From Aquitalea sp. LB_tupeE (lineage in GTDB: Bacteria > Pseudomonadota > Gammaproteobacteria > Burkholderiales > Chromobacteriaceae), in assembly GCF_013391415.1 (NCBI RefSeq), contig NZ_JACAXB010000025.1, positions 1-47,052 on the forward strand: a stretch of DNA of 47,052 nucleotides, given 5' to 3'. Position numbers and translations under genes: made by a program. Of this stretch, positions 8,035 through 16,899 are shown piece after piece. Within the stretch, counting starts at the first letter, position 1, and the number at the start of each line of letters is the position of its first letter. The notes under the pieces were generated by a model. The model had not been told where the DNA came from and did no database searches. It was given only the letters and a program-made list of their open reading frames with translations.

Positions 8035-8928
8035 ATGAGATTTAATGTAAAGGGAAGCTTGGTTGCTTTGATAACTCCCATGCAAAAGGATGGCGCAATC
8101 GACTATGAGTCATTAGAAAATTTGGTCAATTTTCATGTTGAATCTGGAACTAATGCAATTGTATCAGTAGGTACAACTGGAGAGCCGACAACATTATCAA
8201 CTAAAGAGCACTTGTCTGTATTGGCATCAACAATAAAATATGCAGCAGGTAGAATTCCAATTATTGCTGGGACTGGAAGTAATTCAACAAGTGAAGCAAT
8301 TGATTTGGCGAAGGAGGCGAGTAGTTTAGGGGCTTCGGGGTGTCTTCAAGTGGTTCCTTATTATAATAAGCCAACTCAGACTGGTTTGTATAAGCATTTT
8401 GACTTAATCTCATCAAGTGTAGATTTGCCAATTGTAATTTATAATGTTCCAAGCCGTACAGTGGTTGATATTTCTAATGATGTAATCATAGACCTGGCTC
8501 AAAGTAAAAATATTGTCGGAATTAAAGATGCTACAGGAAAATTGAATAAGGGGATGCAGTTAATTAGTAAAGCACCTCATGATTTTATGATATATAGTGG
8601 TGATGATGCAACGGCAATTTTGTTAATGCTAATGGGCGGTCACGGAAATATTTCGGTAACTGCTAATATTTTTCCACGAGAGATGAGTAGGCTTTGCAAT
8701 TTGGCAATGAATGGCAATCTTTCTGAAGCAAAGAAAATTCATATGGCATTATTGGATGTCCATAATTACCTATTTTTGGAGTCAAATCCAATACCAGTGA
8801 AGTGGGCGCTTGCATTTTTAGGTTTAGCTCATGAAGGTATTCGATTGCCGCTTCATGAGCTAAGCTTTGAATATAGAACGATTTTGGGAAATGCTATTTT
8901 GCGTGCTAAGCAAAATTTAACTGTGTGA
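8035..8928 (+). CDS. DapA/NanA-family class I aldolase (4-hydroxy-tetrahydrodipicolinate synthase-like)
   Basis: 297 residues from ATG 8035 (GGAGAG four bases upstream); an upstream ATG at 7999 would begin inside the hairpin. It is a TIM-barrel lyase with GTTGEPTTLS for the pyruvate pocket, VPYYNKPTQTGLYKHF with the catalytic tyrosine, YNVPSRT, and the Schiff-base lysine in IVGIKDATG. Every DapA hallmark is present, so it may truly condense pyruvate with aspartate semialdehyde, the product of the upstream dehydrogenase. It could drain surplus semialdehyde to lysine or meso-DAP. A second, more divergent family member lies at 36582. Confidence 0.82.
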   Translation: MRFNVKGSLVALITPMQKDGAIDYESLENLVNFHVESGTNAIVSVGTTGEPTTLSTKEHLSVLASTIKYAAGRIPIIAGTGSNSTSEAIDLAKEASSLGASGCLQVVPYYNKPTQTGLYKHFDLISSSVDLPIVIYNVPSRTVVDISNDVIIDLAQSKNIVGIKDATGKLNKGMQLISKAPHDFMIYSGDDATAILLMLMGGHGNISVTANIFPREMSRLCNLAMNGNLSEAKKIHMALLDVHNYLFLESNPIPVKWALAFLGLAHEGIRLPLHELSFEYRTILGNAILRAKQNLTV

Positions 8929-8944
8929 ATTTTAGGTAAAATTT

Positions 8945-9385
8945 ATGCTAATTGAAATTGATCCAATAGATAAATCAATTCTTAATGAATTGGTAAATGA
9001 TGCACGTATATCGCTTTCAAATTTATCTCGCAAGATCGGTATCTCAAGGCAGGCAGTTAAACAAAGAATTGATCGTCTTGAACAAAATAAGATTATTACA
9101 GGTTATACTGCGAAATTATCCGCATTGGATAATAAACGTATGGTGGACTCAATTTTTTTAGTGTATAGAAAAGATAGAATGAGAGGTGCGGATGTAACTT
9201 CAGCTATCTCAAAGATTGCTGAAGTTACAAATTGTGTTGTATTAAGTGGAGATGTTGATCTTATGGTTCAGGTTAGAGCAGATTCACATGCCAGGATTAA
9301 TGAAATTTGGAGTTTTATTAGTTCAATAGCTGGAGTTCAAAATATAACAACTTGTTTTGTTCTTTCTACTGTAGTGAGTAGGTGA
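8945..9385 (+). CDS. Lrp/AsnC-family regulator
   Basis: 146 residues. An N-terminal winged HTH (LSNLSRKIGISRQAVKQRIDRLEQNKIITGYTAKL) is followed by a RAM/ACT-like ligand domain. It lies 16 bp after the DapA-type gene and is probably the last gene of the hom operon, sensing an amino acid such as homoserine, aspartate or lysine. Its stop codon is followed directly by an IS3 element, so any original terminator or downstream gene has been separated. The hairpin at 10666 beyond the IS may be that terminator. Confidence 0.85.
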   Translation: MLIEIDPIDKSILNELVNDARISLSNLSRKIGISRQAVKQRIDRLEQNKIITGYTAKLSALDNKRMVDSIFLVYRKDRMRGADVTSAISKIAEVTNCVVLSGDVDLMVQVRADSHARINEIWSFISSIAGVQNITTCFVLSTVVSR

Positions 9386-9404
9386 TTGAATCGCCCCGGC
9401 TTCT

Positions 9405-10272
9405 CTAGACACTCTTGAGCCGTTGGAAATATTGCTTCTCAAACTCTACCGGCGATAGCCCGTTTGCGGAACCATGCCGGCGTTTCGGGTTGTAGAACAT
9501 CTCGATGTAATCGAAGATGTCCCGCCGGGCCTCTTCCCTATCGTGATAGATTTTGCGCTTGATACGCTCACGCTTCAGCAACTGGAAAAAACTCTCCGCC
9601 ACGGCATTGTCGTGGCAGTTCCCGCGCCGACTCATGCTGGGCACCAAGCGATGAGCTTTCAAGAAGTCCTGCCAATTGTAGCTACTGAACTGACTTCCTT
9701 CGTCGGAATGCACCAGTACCTCATGCTTGGGCTGACGTCGCCATACCGCCATCAACAGAGCATTCAGCACCAGCTCTCTATCGATACGTGACTGCATCCA
9801 CCAGCTAATCACCTGCCGCGATAACAGGTCCAGCATCACCGCCAGGTACAACCACTCCTCATGTGTGCGGATATAAGTGATGTCGGTCACCCAAGCTTTA
9901 TTCGGTTCATTCACGGTGAACTGGCGTTGCAGGTGGTTAGGTGCCACCACTGCCGGGCGGCTACTGTAATGCCCAGGACGTCGATGGTAGCCAGTCTGCG
10001 AACGTAAGCCCTCCTGCTTCATCAGCCGAGCCACACGATGTTTCCGCAGCGCTCTCCCTGAGCCTGCAAATCGTCATGCACCTTGCGATAGCCATAGACA
10101 CCGCCACTTTCGAGCCAGGCATGCTTGATGTGCCCCAGCAAGCGTTGGTCTTCACGCGCTCGAGGTGAATGTGGGGATGCTCTCCAGGCGTAGTAGCCAC
10201 TGGGGTGCACTGCCATGACCCAACACAGTCGTCGAACTGGGAATTGTTGCGCGTGGGCCCGGATGAAGGCAT
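9405..10272 (-). pseudogene. IS3 orfB transposase, frameshifted
   Basis: Integrase-core (DDE) transposase. The C-terminal part (9405-10034) has AWVTDITYIRTHEEWLYLA with the first D, LVHSDEGSQFSS with the second, and the final E in NAVAESFF. The N-terminal part (HPSGYYAWRASPHSPRARED) is in another frame. Against copy 2, one C is missing near 10041-10046 (GCGGAAAC versus GCGGCAAAC), breaking the reading frame. The product is probably inactive. Confidence 0.85.
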
Positions 10273-10275
10273 ACC

Positions 10276-10554
10276 TTACCCGGACTCCTTGGCAAAGTAT
10301 GCGGCGGCCTTTTTTAGGATGTCGCGCTCCTCGGTGACCCGTTTAAGCTCTGCCTTGAGACGTCGGATTTCGGCTTGCTGGTCTGCAGGTTCGGCCGATT
10401 GTATGCGCTTGGGGTCGTAGCGTTTCAGCCATTGATACAGGCTGTGGGCAGAGACGCCGAGGCGGCTGGCGACTTCGGCCACAGGGTAACTACGCTCGGT
10501 TACCTGTTTGACCGCTTCAATCTTGAACTCTTCGGGGAAACGCGGTGTGCTCAT
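10276..10554 (-). CDS. IS3 orfA (HTH component of transposase)
   Basis: About 92 residues with the HTH RFPEEFKIEAVKQVTER--PVAEVASRLGVSAHSLYQWLK and a C-terminal leucine-zipper-like segment ending DILKKAAAYFAKESG, as usual for IS3-family OrfA. The ATG at 10554 is favoured over 10560 by comparison with copy 2. OrfA normally joins OrfB by a -1 ribosomal frameshift. Confidence 0.85.
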   Translation of the reverse strand: MSTPRFPEEFKIEAVKQVTERSYPVAEVASRLGVSAHSLYQWLKRYDPKRIQSAEPADQQAEIRRLKAELKRVTEERDILKKAAAYFAKESG

Positions 10555-10665
10555 GGACATCCTCCTATGCTCAAATCATAAGGCAGGAATGCCTACAAGA
10601 GCCGGGTCAGTCCAGCGAGGGTCTTGAGGTGTCTAGGAAAGGAGGGGCGATTCATACTATGTGAA

Positions 10666-10690
10666 ATGCCACCGACAAAGTCGGTGGCAT
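10666..10690. terminator. Bidirectional hairpin, probable terminator
   Basis: ATGCCACCGA-CAAAG-TCGGTGGCAT forms a 10-bp stem. It lies between IS copy 1 and the cytochrome gene at 10890. Weak T-richness follows on the minus strand. It could end the cytochrome operon, or it may be the terminator of the hom-lrp operon displaced by the IS. Confidence 0.6.
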
Positions 10691-10889
10691 CAAGTGTGGA
10701 GTACCACATTACAACCTTCATTATCTAGATCACGAAAGTCATTTTATTTTTAAATGTCATAAATTTTATGATAAGAATTAAATTTAAAATTGTTGGGCTA
10801 TATTTTCGTACCATGTATGATATAAATCTCTGATAAGACTACATCATAGGTTTATTTCTATGGTATTCAATATGTCTTGTAAGTAAAAG

Positions 10890-11216
10890 TCATGGTTGTG
10901 GCAATGACGAATAGTATTTAGCCAAAGCTTTTATGGTCGCATCATCAAGGCCTCCTACCATATTCATCATTACTTGGTAATCTCGATTTCCATTACGATC
11001 ACGGAATGTAAGCATCTGCTTTTCAAGATATGCAGCTTTTTGTCCTGCAAGACTTGGCCATTGTTCTGCGATACTAACACCATCTATTCCGTGACAGGAT
11101 ACACAAGTACCATTAATAATAGTCTTAGCTTTGGCTAAAGCTGGATCTTCATCGGCAAATGCGGCTGCATTCAGAAACAGGCCAAATACTATAAGCAAAT
11201 AAGCTGGAAATTTCAT
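10890..11216 (-). CDS. Class I c-type cytochrome (c553/c554-like)
   Basis: About 108 residues from the ATG at 11216 (GGAGATATTC ahead), preferred to 11228. It has a Sec signal peptide (LLIVFGLFLNAAAFA), a single heme-binding CVSCH near residue 37, and a Met axial-ligand candidate in the QVMMNMVGGLDD segment. The family is the small periplasmic c553/c554 electron carriers. It is the third gene of the minus-strand unit cd1-like - cytochrome - cytochrome and most likely feeds electrons to the cd1-like protein. Confidence 0.85.
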   Translation of the reverse strand: MKFPAYLLIVFGLFLNAAAFADEDPALAKAKTIINGTCVSCHGIDGVSIAEQWPSLAGQKAAYLEKQMLTFRDRNGNRDYQVMMNMVGGLDDATIKALAKYYSSLPQP

Positions 11217-11254
11217 GAATATCTCCATATAAGTTATCTGAAAATCTAGCCGTA

Positions 11255-11587
11255 CTATTGATCTGTGTGCGCTAGATTTGAATAATAGTTAGCCAGCGCT
11301 TTAATGGTGTCATCGTCAAGTGTTGATGCATTTGCATTCATTGATGCATCAATACGAGTTTTTTCTCTGAAGTCTTTTAATTGCTTTTCAATATAGCTTG
11401 CGCCTAGACCTCGGAGATTCGGAAATGTATCTACTGGGCTTATACCATTAGTGCCATGACACGCAGAACATAATGTGGTTACTAATTCTTTTGCTTTCAA
11501 ATCAGATGCATCTTGTGCAGATACAAATTCGCTAAGTGTCAGTATTGACAGTGCCGCGAAGAATAATAAAGCTGGTGTCTTACTCAT
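11255..11587 (-). CDS. Class I c-type cytochrome (c553/c554-like)
   Basis: 110 residues with signal peptide (FFAALSILTLSEFVSA), CSACH heme motif, FREKTRIDASMNANASTLDD with a candidate Met ligand, and the terminal ALANYYSNL helix. It resembles the neighbour at 10890 and the one at 39937, so these look like a duplicated partner-cytochrome family. It lies downstream of the cd1-like gene on the same strand. Confidence 0.85.
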   Translation of the reverse strand: MSKTPALLFFAALSILTLSEFVSAQDASDLKAKELVTTLCSACHGTNGISPVDTFPNLRGLGASYIEKQLKDFREKTRIDASMNANASTLDDDTIKALANYYSNLAHTDQ

Positions 11588-11694
11588 TTCGTGACTCCTA
11601 AGATTCCATATATTCTTTTAACTAAATATTCACTGCTCACTATCTATTTGCAGTGCAGTTAAGCAGGATATATCTAGTTGGCCATGTAACAGAA

Positions 11695-11722
11695 CATGCG
11701 GTGAGGTTAGCTTCACCGCATG
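11695..11722 (-). other. Hairpin between cd1-like gene and cytochromes
   Basis: CATGCGGTGA / TCACCGCATG arms with an 8-base loop lie just downstream of the cd1-like stop. The T-run is weak, so it probably acts as an mRNA 3'-end stabiliser or partial terminator that raises cd1-like mRNA over cytochrome mRNA. Confidence 0.6.
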
Positions 11723-11744
11723 CGTATACTATGCCTGAATGTTA

Positions 11745-13403
11745 TCAATTATCCTTGAGAGGGTAATTTGCAAAAGAACCAATTGGCCTTTCTTTTGCAC
11801 CTTTCAGGCCCCAGAGTACACGAGCATGAGCGAAAATACCTGCTGGTGCGGGGATGCGGTATTCAGCTACTTGCTTCAATGTCTTTGAATCATAAATCTT
11901 CAAGCGATCACCACCTGAGCTTGAGTTAATGTAAAGATATTTACCATCCCTTGTATATTCGGGATAGTCTGTGTCATAACCTACGTCTACACTCTTAACA
12001 TACTCCAGCTTTTCTTTATCGATAAACATCATGTCTTTACCGGCATTGCCACCAACTGCAATATATGGTGCATTCGGATGAATTGCGATAGAGGAGGAGT
12101 TGGCTGGTACCTTAATTTGTTTGAATAGTTTGAAATTTTCGTCAAATGCGGTAACGACATAATCCTTGTAGTTCTTTGTTGAGCAATCGCCATCGACGTC
12201 ATCAAGGTAACCACCATTGCTACCAAAGTAGAGCTTACTTCCATCTTTTCTATATAGAACAGATCCAGAACCTACTAGAGGGCTACAGCCGGCAGGAAAC
12301 TGTGAAACTATTTTTTTCGTTTCGCCATCAATCGCAATAATCTTATTGTTAGGTCTACGATCAGAGATAAAGATATAGCGCATATCTTCTGATGTAAATC
12401 CATCATAGAGATAAGCATTTTGTGTAACGTCAGTTGGTAGATGTGTATTCAACTTAGTAACAGGCATGCCAGGTTTGTTTGGTTCAATAAGCCATACCTC
12501 ACCTGTAAATCGGGCTGCTACAGCAAACATGCCCCCATTAGGGGTCAGGGCTCTAACGATACTGGAATAGCTTCCACCTACCGGTCCCCCGCGAAGTTGA
12601 CCACCTGTTGGATTATCACCAGTTATCCTGAATTCTTTAACAGGCTCAAGCGTATCTGCATTCAGAATCGTGATATTACCTGGAATAATACCACCTGTGG
12701 CAATCCACTTCCCATCCCAAGTAATATCAAAGAATGGTCCGGATTGCGAAGTTTTTACCCTCCGTACAGCTTGCATTGTGTATAGGTCAATTTTATAAAG
12801 TTCCCCGACATCTGTACGTGCATAAGCCCAACGTGGATTGACTGGGTTATAACGGAACATATGTGGTGCTCTTGCAGTTGGTACTTCCCCAACCTTTTTA
12901 TTAGTTGCACCATCAAAGAATACAACCCGAGATTCAGGTGCTTGAGCATGGCGACCGCGCTGCATAACAGCCATCAAATCCAGAGGGTTTGCGCTATATA
13001 CAGGCTTGTTAGGAAGTGTTTTTTCATCGACCATCACTTTTAGTGAGGCCTTCGAGTCCTCTAGAGTCCAATCTAGGTTATCGGCACTTTCTGTACGAAT
13101 CAAAAGGGCAATGGCACTGATTTCTTTATCTGAAAGCCGTCCAGCCCAAGGTGGCATAATTGTATTGGCAATACCAGTCTTGATCATCATAGACACAGTA
13201 TCATTCGTAAGATCGCCTAGACGCTCTTTAACAAGTGGTGGAATAAATCGATTCCCCACCCGTCCTGCCTGGTGACACCCTGCACAGTTGTCTGCATACA
13301 ACTGCCGAGCATTAAGTTCTGGTTCAGCAAACACTGAGGATGCTAGGCCCCAAGCAGTTAAACCTGCGAGAGCAAGTTTTGTGAGTTTGAAATTTTCAAC
13401 CAT
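11745..13403 (-). CDS. Atypical cytochrome cd1-like protein (NirS homologue), paralog 1
   Basis: 552 residues, ATG with GGAGATGTGAG ahead. It has a signal peptide ending VFA, then a cytochrome c domain (CAGCH near residue 41, IMPPWAGRLSDKE), then an eight-bladed d1-type propeller. The d1 proximal histidine is present in RAPHMFRYNPVNPRWAY. Where NirS has FLHDGGW with a catalytic His, this protein reads YLYDGF, and the other distal-His region (ASHEH in NirS) is not recognisable. It carries Cys in PAGCSP and in GDCSTKN, both also in the paralog at 40255. It is exported to the periplasm and probably binds heme d1, but nitrite reduction by the NirS mechanism is doubtful. NirS residues are recalled, not aligned here. 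Confidence 0.82.
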   Translation of the reverse strand: MVENFKLTKLALAGLTAWGLASSVFAEPELNARQLYADNCAGCHQAGRVGNRFIPPLVKERLGDLTNDTVSMMIKTGIANTIMPPWAGRLSDKEISAIALLIRTESADNLDWTLEDSKASLKVMVDEKTLPNKPVYSANPLDLMAVMQRGRHAQAPESRVVFFDGATNKKVGEVPTARAPHMFRYNPVNPRWAYARTDVGELYKIDLYTMQAVRRVKTSQSGPFFDITWDGKWIATGGIIPGNITILNADTLEPVKEFRITGDNPTGGQLRGGPVGGSYSSIVRALTPNGGMFAVAARFTGEVWLIEPNKPGMPVTKLNTHLPTDVTQNAYLYDGFTSEDMRYIFISDRRPNNKIIAIDGETKKIVSQFPAGCSPLVGSGSVLYRKDGSKLYFGSNGGYLDDVDGDCSTKNYKDYVVTAFDENFKLFKQIKVPANSSSIAIHPNAPYIAVGGNAGKDMMFIDKEKLEYVKSVDVGYDTDYPEYTRDGKYLYINSSSGGDRLKIYDSKTLKQVAEYRIPAPAGIFAHARVLWGLKGAKERPIGSFANYPLKDN

Positions 13404-13431
13404 CTCACATCTCCATAAATTAAGGTTAATA

Positions 13432-13566
13432 ATACCGTTAGTGGAAAATATACCGTTACAAATGAGGTATTGTTTATTTGGCGATTAACTAATCCAGTGG
13501 TTTTTTAAAACTTAGTCAAATATGTGTTTTTTTAATTTGGAGAGTACTGATTTTGATGTGGTTGAT
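13432..13566 (-). promoter_or_regulatory. Putative control region of cd1-like paralog 1
   Basis: Two direct copies of ATACCGTTA (13432-13440 and 13450-13458), 18 bp apart, lie just upstream of the gene. Further up, TTGAT-GTGG-TTGAT (13553-13566) contains two FNR-type half-sites in the same orientation rather than inverted. It may be a degenerate FNR/DNR site. No confident -35/-10 pair was found. Confidence 0.35.
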
Positions 13567-13629
13567 GGTTAAAATTTACAAACTAAATACAAATTACTAT
13601 TTTTGTGGTTTTGTTTTTAAGTTATTAAT

Positions 13630-14373
13630 TCAATTGATTTTTTTATTTTGGTGTGTTGAGTTGTTGATATTTGCTACTTCCCCAATAATTAATAGGCATG
13701 GAGAAGGGAAGTCTTTAATTGCTAAAGGAATATCCTGTAATGTTAAAATCGCACAGTTTTGATTTTTGGTTGTTCCTGCATGTATCAAAGCAGCAGGGGT
13801 TTTAGCAGAGCGGCCATGGTTTAACAAATTGTCAACAACAATGTGAGCATTTGCCACTGCCATGTAAAAAACTAAAGTACAGGTTGGGTCTGCAAGGGAA
13901 TTCCAATCTAAATTTAGAAATGATCCATTTTTTAAATGGCCTGTAATAAACCGAACGCTTGTTGCTACACCCCTATGAGTTAGAGGAATGCCATATGCTG
14001 CTGCACAGCCAGTTGCTGCAGTAATTCCTGGTATAACTTCTACTACAATTTTTTTTTGGCTTAAAAAAAGTAATTCTTCACCACCCCTGCCAAAAATGAA
14101 CGGGTCGCCTCCTTTGAGGCGTGCAATGCATTTTTTTGATTTTGTCAGCTTTAGCAATAAGTTATTGATTTCATCTTGTTGATTCGAGTTGCAACCAGGT
14201 ATTTTGCCGACATTGTGAAATTCAGCTTTGGGGTTTGCATAGCCTAATATTTCAGGGTTGACTAAATGATCAAATACGACCGCATCTGCGATTTTTAATA
14301 TATTTAGTGCGCGAAGAGTTATTAGCTCAGGGTCCCCTGGGCCTGCACCGATTAGAATGACTTTGCCGTTCAC
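13630..14373 (-). CDS. nirE: Uroporphyrinogen-III C-methyltransferase (NirE/CobA type)
   Basis: 247 residues. The SUMT signatures are VILIGAGPGDPELITLRAL at the N-terminus, VFDHLV, RLKGGDPFIFGRGGEE, VIPGITAATGCAAAYGIPLTHRG and a C-terminal LLIIGEVA. It methylates uroporphyrinogen III twice with SAM to precorrin-2, the branch point to siroheme and heme d1. It lacks the dehydrogenase/ferrochelatase half found in CysG (28942). Its place between a cd1-like gene and the d1 operon supports the nirE assignment. Confidence 0.88.
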   Translation of the reverse strand: MNGKVILIGAGPGDPELITLRALNILKIADAVVFDHLVNPEILGYANPKAEFHNVGKIPGCNSNQQDEINNLLLKLTKSKKCIARLKGGDPFIFGRGGEELLFLSQKKIVVEVIPGITAATGCAAAYGIPLTHRGVATSVRFITGHLKNGSFLNLDWNSLADPTCTLVFYMAVANAHIVVDNLLNHGRSAKTPAALIHAGTTKNQNCAILTLQDIPLAIKDFPSPCLLIIGEVANINNSTHQNKKIN

Positions 14374-14853
14374 TATGAACTCCCAAGTAATAAAGGTGAA
14401 ACTTGATATCTTGACGTCACCAGGTTCTGGTTATGTGTTGTTATTGTGTTTTGTACTCTAAGAAAGAAGAGTTCGATGCGGTCGTTTCTTAGAAGTACAA
14501 AATTTTTAAAACACAAGCTAAATAAGCAAATTTAAGTCATTAGCGCAATTGCATTTAAAAGCATGCTGTCAATGACATCAGTTTGAGTTTGCTGTGTCTG
14601 CCCCGGCTTCTTGTTCTGTACCACGAAAAATGATCAGAATTAGCAGGAAGTTGCTCATATCCATATTTAAACAATGGTTAAATTGCCTAAATTGCGTAAA
14701 ATTCAATAAAATACTACTAATATCGCGAATGTGGCGCTGATATGAGCATTAAATGCTGTGAACGTAGAAATTTTGGGAATACTAAAATTCTGTACGAGTT
14801 AAGTAAAATGAATTATTCTTAATGCTGTTAAGCAAAACTTAAGGAGAGATGGC
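14374..14853. other. Non-coding gap between nirE and argP
   Basis: No gene found. It contains a large inverted repeat (separate entry), T-rich tracts, and the promoter region of the divergent argP-type gene. Parts around 14590-14640 have higher GC and may be decayed IS sequence, but I could not identify them. Confidence 0.4.
14451..14500 (-). repeat. Large inverted repeat in the nirE upstream region
   Basis: Left arm 14451-14465 (TTGTACTCTAAGAAA) pairs with right arm 14485-14500 (TTTCTTAGAAGTACAA) with one bulge, around a 19-base GC-richer loop. TGTGTT and AACACA flanks extend it imperfectly. It could be a leader RNA structure for nirE, an operator, or the scar of a small mobile element. Confidence 0.6.
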
Positions 14854-15756
14854 GTGAGCTTGTTACATCCTCAACTGGCAGCGTTTGCTGCTGTCGTGGA
14901 AGAGGGAAGTTTCGACGCGGCAGGAAGGCAGTTATGTATTACAACCTCTGCCGTATCCCAGCGCATAAAAGCCCTTGAAGATCGCTTGGGACAAGTCCTC
15001 ATCGTTAGACAGCTACCCTGCCGTCCAACACCTGCAGGAGCTTTACTGCTGCGAAGGTTGCTACCTATCCAAATGCTCGAAGTTGAAGCATTGGAGGATT
15101 TTCATTTGCTTAATAGCCAGGGAATAACCAATAGAGCAATTACAATTGCTGTAAATAGTGATTCGCTTGCTACATGGGTCCTTGAAGTCTTGGCCCAGCT
15201 GAATAGAGAAAATGGATATCTGTTTGACGTGCGAGTTGACGACCAAGACCATACGCTTAAGTTACTGCGTGATGGCTCTGTATTGGGAACTGTCACTGGT
15301 GATGCATCTGTTGTGCAAGGATGTGAGATTGTGTCTTTAGGGGCGATGCGCTACCACGCAATTGCAGCGCCGCAATTTGCAGCACGCTATTTTCCTGATG
15401 GAGTTAATGAAAATTCTCTCTCACAGGCTCCAATGATTGTCTTTGACCGTAAGGATGAATTGCAGTGGCGTTTTATACAAAAAATAGCACGCACCAAACC
15501 ATGTCCTCCAATACATTACTTGCCAACTCCTACTGGATTTGTTGATGCTGCTGCTCTTGGTTTGGGTTGGTGCCTTGCCCCTGAGCTGCTTTTACGATCT
15601 GCCCTTGATAAAGGGATGGTTAACCTAATTGCCCCTGATAGTTGGCTTGACGTGGATCTTTACTGGCAGCATGTGGCCGTCAGATCTGATACGTTGAAAA
15701 ATATCAGCACAGCACTGACCAAGGTGGCGTCAAAAGCTTTGTATACTTCCTGCTAA
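14854..15756 (+). CDS. argP: LysR-family regulator ArgP (IciA/LysG)
   Basis: 300 residues, GTG start after GGAGAG. The N-terminal LysR HTH reads LAAFAAVVEEGSFDAAGRQL--TTSAVSQRIKALEDRLGQ and is followed by VRQLPCRPTPAG, a well-known ArgP block. The C-terminal effector domain includes FNRKDELQ-type FDRKDELQWRF and LPTPTGFVDAAALGLGWCLAP. In E. coli, ArgP responds to arginine/lysine, activates the LysE-type exporter argO and determines canavanine sensitivity. That link makes its place here meaningful next to LysE-type genes at 26197 and 37541. Codon use is more GC-rich than the neighbours. Confidence 0.9.
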   Translation: MSLLHPQLAAFAAVVEEGSFDAAGRQLCITTSAVSQRIKALEDRLGQVLIVRQLPCRPTPAGALLLRRLLPIQMLEVEALEDFHLLNSQGITNRAITIAVNSDSLATWVLEVLAQLNRENGYLFDVRVDDQDHTLKLLRDGSVLGTVTGDASVVQGCEIVSLGAMRYHAIAAPQFAARYFPDGVNENSLSQAPMIVFDRKDELQWRFIQKIARTKPCPPIHYLPTPTGFVDAAALGLGWCLAPELLLRSALDKGMVNLIAPDSWLDVDLYWQHVAVRSDTLKNISTALTKVASKALYTSC

Positions 15757-15778
15757 GCCATCAGAGAGGATTTGATAA

Positions 15779-15900
15779 TGGGTATGGACGCTCCACCCTG
15801 TCAGGCTTGCCTGGTGAGGTAGGAGGTGTGTCACTTACAAAGGGGTCCTCCAGGACAATCAAGTCCATTGCCTGGATCTAGCCAAGCAAGTTTGGTCTGT
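15779..15900 (+). mobile_element. 5' fragment of an IS1111-type IS110-family element
   Basis: Closely similar to the left end and first codons of the intact element at 43748-43860: GTATGGACGCTCC, the GTGTCACTTACAAAGG ribosome-binding region and the start of the transposase (ATCAAG-CCATTG-CCTGGATCTAGCCAA). The initiator ATG is lost and the frame is broken after about 30 codons. Confidence 0.75.
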
Positions 15901-15937
15901 CTCGTTTTTGTGGACAGCGGGTGAAGCACTCAGCATT

Positions 15938-16120
15938 TAACGACCACGCTCGTATTCAACCGGGGTGACATACCCCAGGGTCGAATGACGTCGTTGGTGA
16001 TTGTAAAAGCGGATGTAATCAAACACATCCGTACGCGCTTCCTTGTAGCTCCGGTAGTGGGTCAGATAAACACGTTCCGACTTCAGAGAACGGAAGAAAC
16101 TCTCCATCGTTGCATTGACG
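15938..16120 (-). pseudogene. C-terminal fragment of an IS3-family orfB
   Basis: The minus strand encodes ATMESFFRSLKSERVY, THYRSYKEARTDVFDYI and QRRHSTLGYVTPVEYERGR followed by a stop: the final catalytic E region and tail of an IS3-family transposase. It belongs to a different subgroup from copies 1-3. Everything upstream is missing. Confidence 0.8.
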
Positions 16121-16128
16121 CTCCTATG

Positions 16129-16542
16129 TCAACTAGTGCGTGTCGAATCAGCTAGATCGGCCAGGATGAGCGGGTACAGTTCCCTGACGATGTAACGCTT
16201 CAGGCAGCGATGAATCTCTTTGTTCGACATGCCTTCTTTGCTCCGGCGTTCGACGTATGCTTTCGTTCTTGGGTCGCTGCGCATGCGTACCATGGCAATG
16301 GTCCACAGAGCATTGTTCGCAGAACGATCTCCGCCCCTGTTCAGGCGATGCCGGACCGTTTTGCCAGACGATGCCTGCAAAGGATTTGTGCCACAAAGTG
16401 CTGCCAAGGCGGCTTCGCTCTTCAGACGTTCCGGATTATCCCCTGCAACGGCAACAAGTACTGCTGCCGTTTGAGGACCCACACCGAATCGTTCACGAAG
16501 CCGCTTGGCATCTCTCGTGCTGACGATGTGCGATGTAGCCAT
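16129..16542 (-). pseudogene. C-terminal fragment of an IS110-family transposase
   Basis: About 137 codons: RFGVGPQTAAVLVAVAGDNPERLKSEAALAALCG (listed as a landmark: GVGPQTA, the HhH-like motif, and AALCGTNP), then SSGKTVRHRLNRGGDRSANNAL, the transposase_20 domain. The N-terminal RuvC-like catalytic part is absent and the frame begins inside an IS3 remnant. Confidence 0.75.
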
Positions 16543-16544
16543 GC

Positions 16545-16895
16545 ATAGCAGGTACTACGGGATACAAGAAACAGTTGGAACAACGGGCCGACCGGGGAGC
16601 GGCTCGACAGCGGCTGAATGGCACGGAACCTCACTTCGTGGGTTGCGAGAAGATGAAGAGCGCCTTTTTTAGAACATCGCGTTCCATGGTGTCGCGGGCC
16701 AGTTCGTCGCGAAGTCGTTTCAGTAAGGCCGCTTCGCTGCTCTGTCTGCCTCTTGAAATATGCGCTTCCACATGTCGAGTAGCGACTCGGTAATCTCGAA
16801 CGCTTGGGCGACATGCCGTAATGGTGTGCAGGCAAGTACCTGTTCAACCGCCTCTCGCTTGAGGTTATCGGGAACAGGCCCTGCACCACGGCCAG
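16545..16895 (-). pseudogene. IS3-family orfA/orfB junction fragment
   Basis: The minus strand encodes an orfA remnant (LKREAVEQVLACTPLRHVA, then a frameshift to DELARDTMERDVLKKALFIF) and the beginning of orfB (VRFRAIQPLSSRSPVGPLF, VSRSTCYAWLHR). It is another broken IS, with internal stop codons. Confidence 0.65.
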
Positions 16896-16899
16896 CCCC

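Larger units (their letters stand above)
9387..10654 (-). mobile_element. IS3-family insertion sequence, copy 1
   Basis: About 1268 bp bounded by imperfect inverted repeats that begin TGAATCGCCCC and contain CTAGACAC. The same ends bound the copy at 27465-28588. It carries orfA and orfB on the minus strand. The flanking triplets (GAT on the left, TAC on the right) do not match, so no target duplication is visible. It begins 2 bp after the Lrp-type stop codon. Confidence 0.9.

Noticed and set aside
13006-13275. Plus-strand frame inside the cd1-like gene
   Set aside because: Antisense shadow of a well-supported gene.
11745-13403. Plain NirS nitrite reductase call
   Set aside because: The c-heme and proximal His fit, but the FLHDGG catalytic His is Tyr in both paralogs; kept as NirS homologue only.
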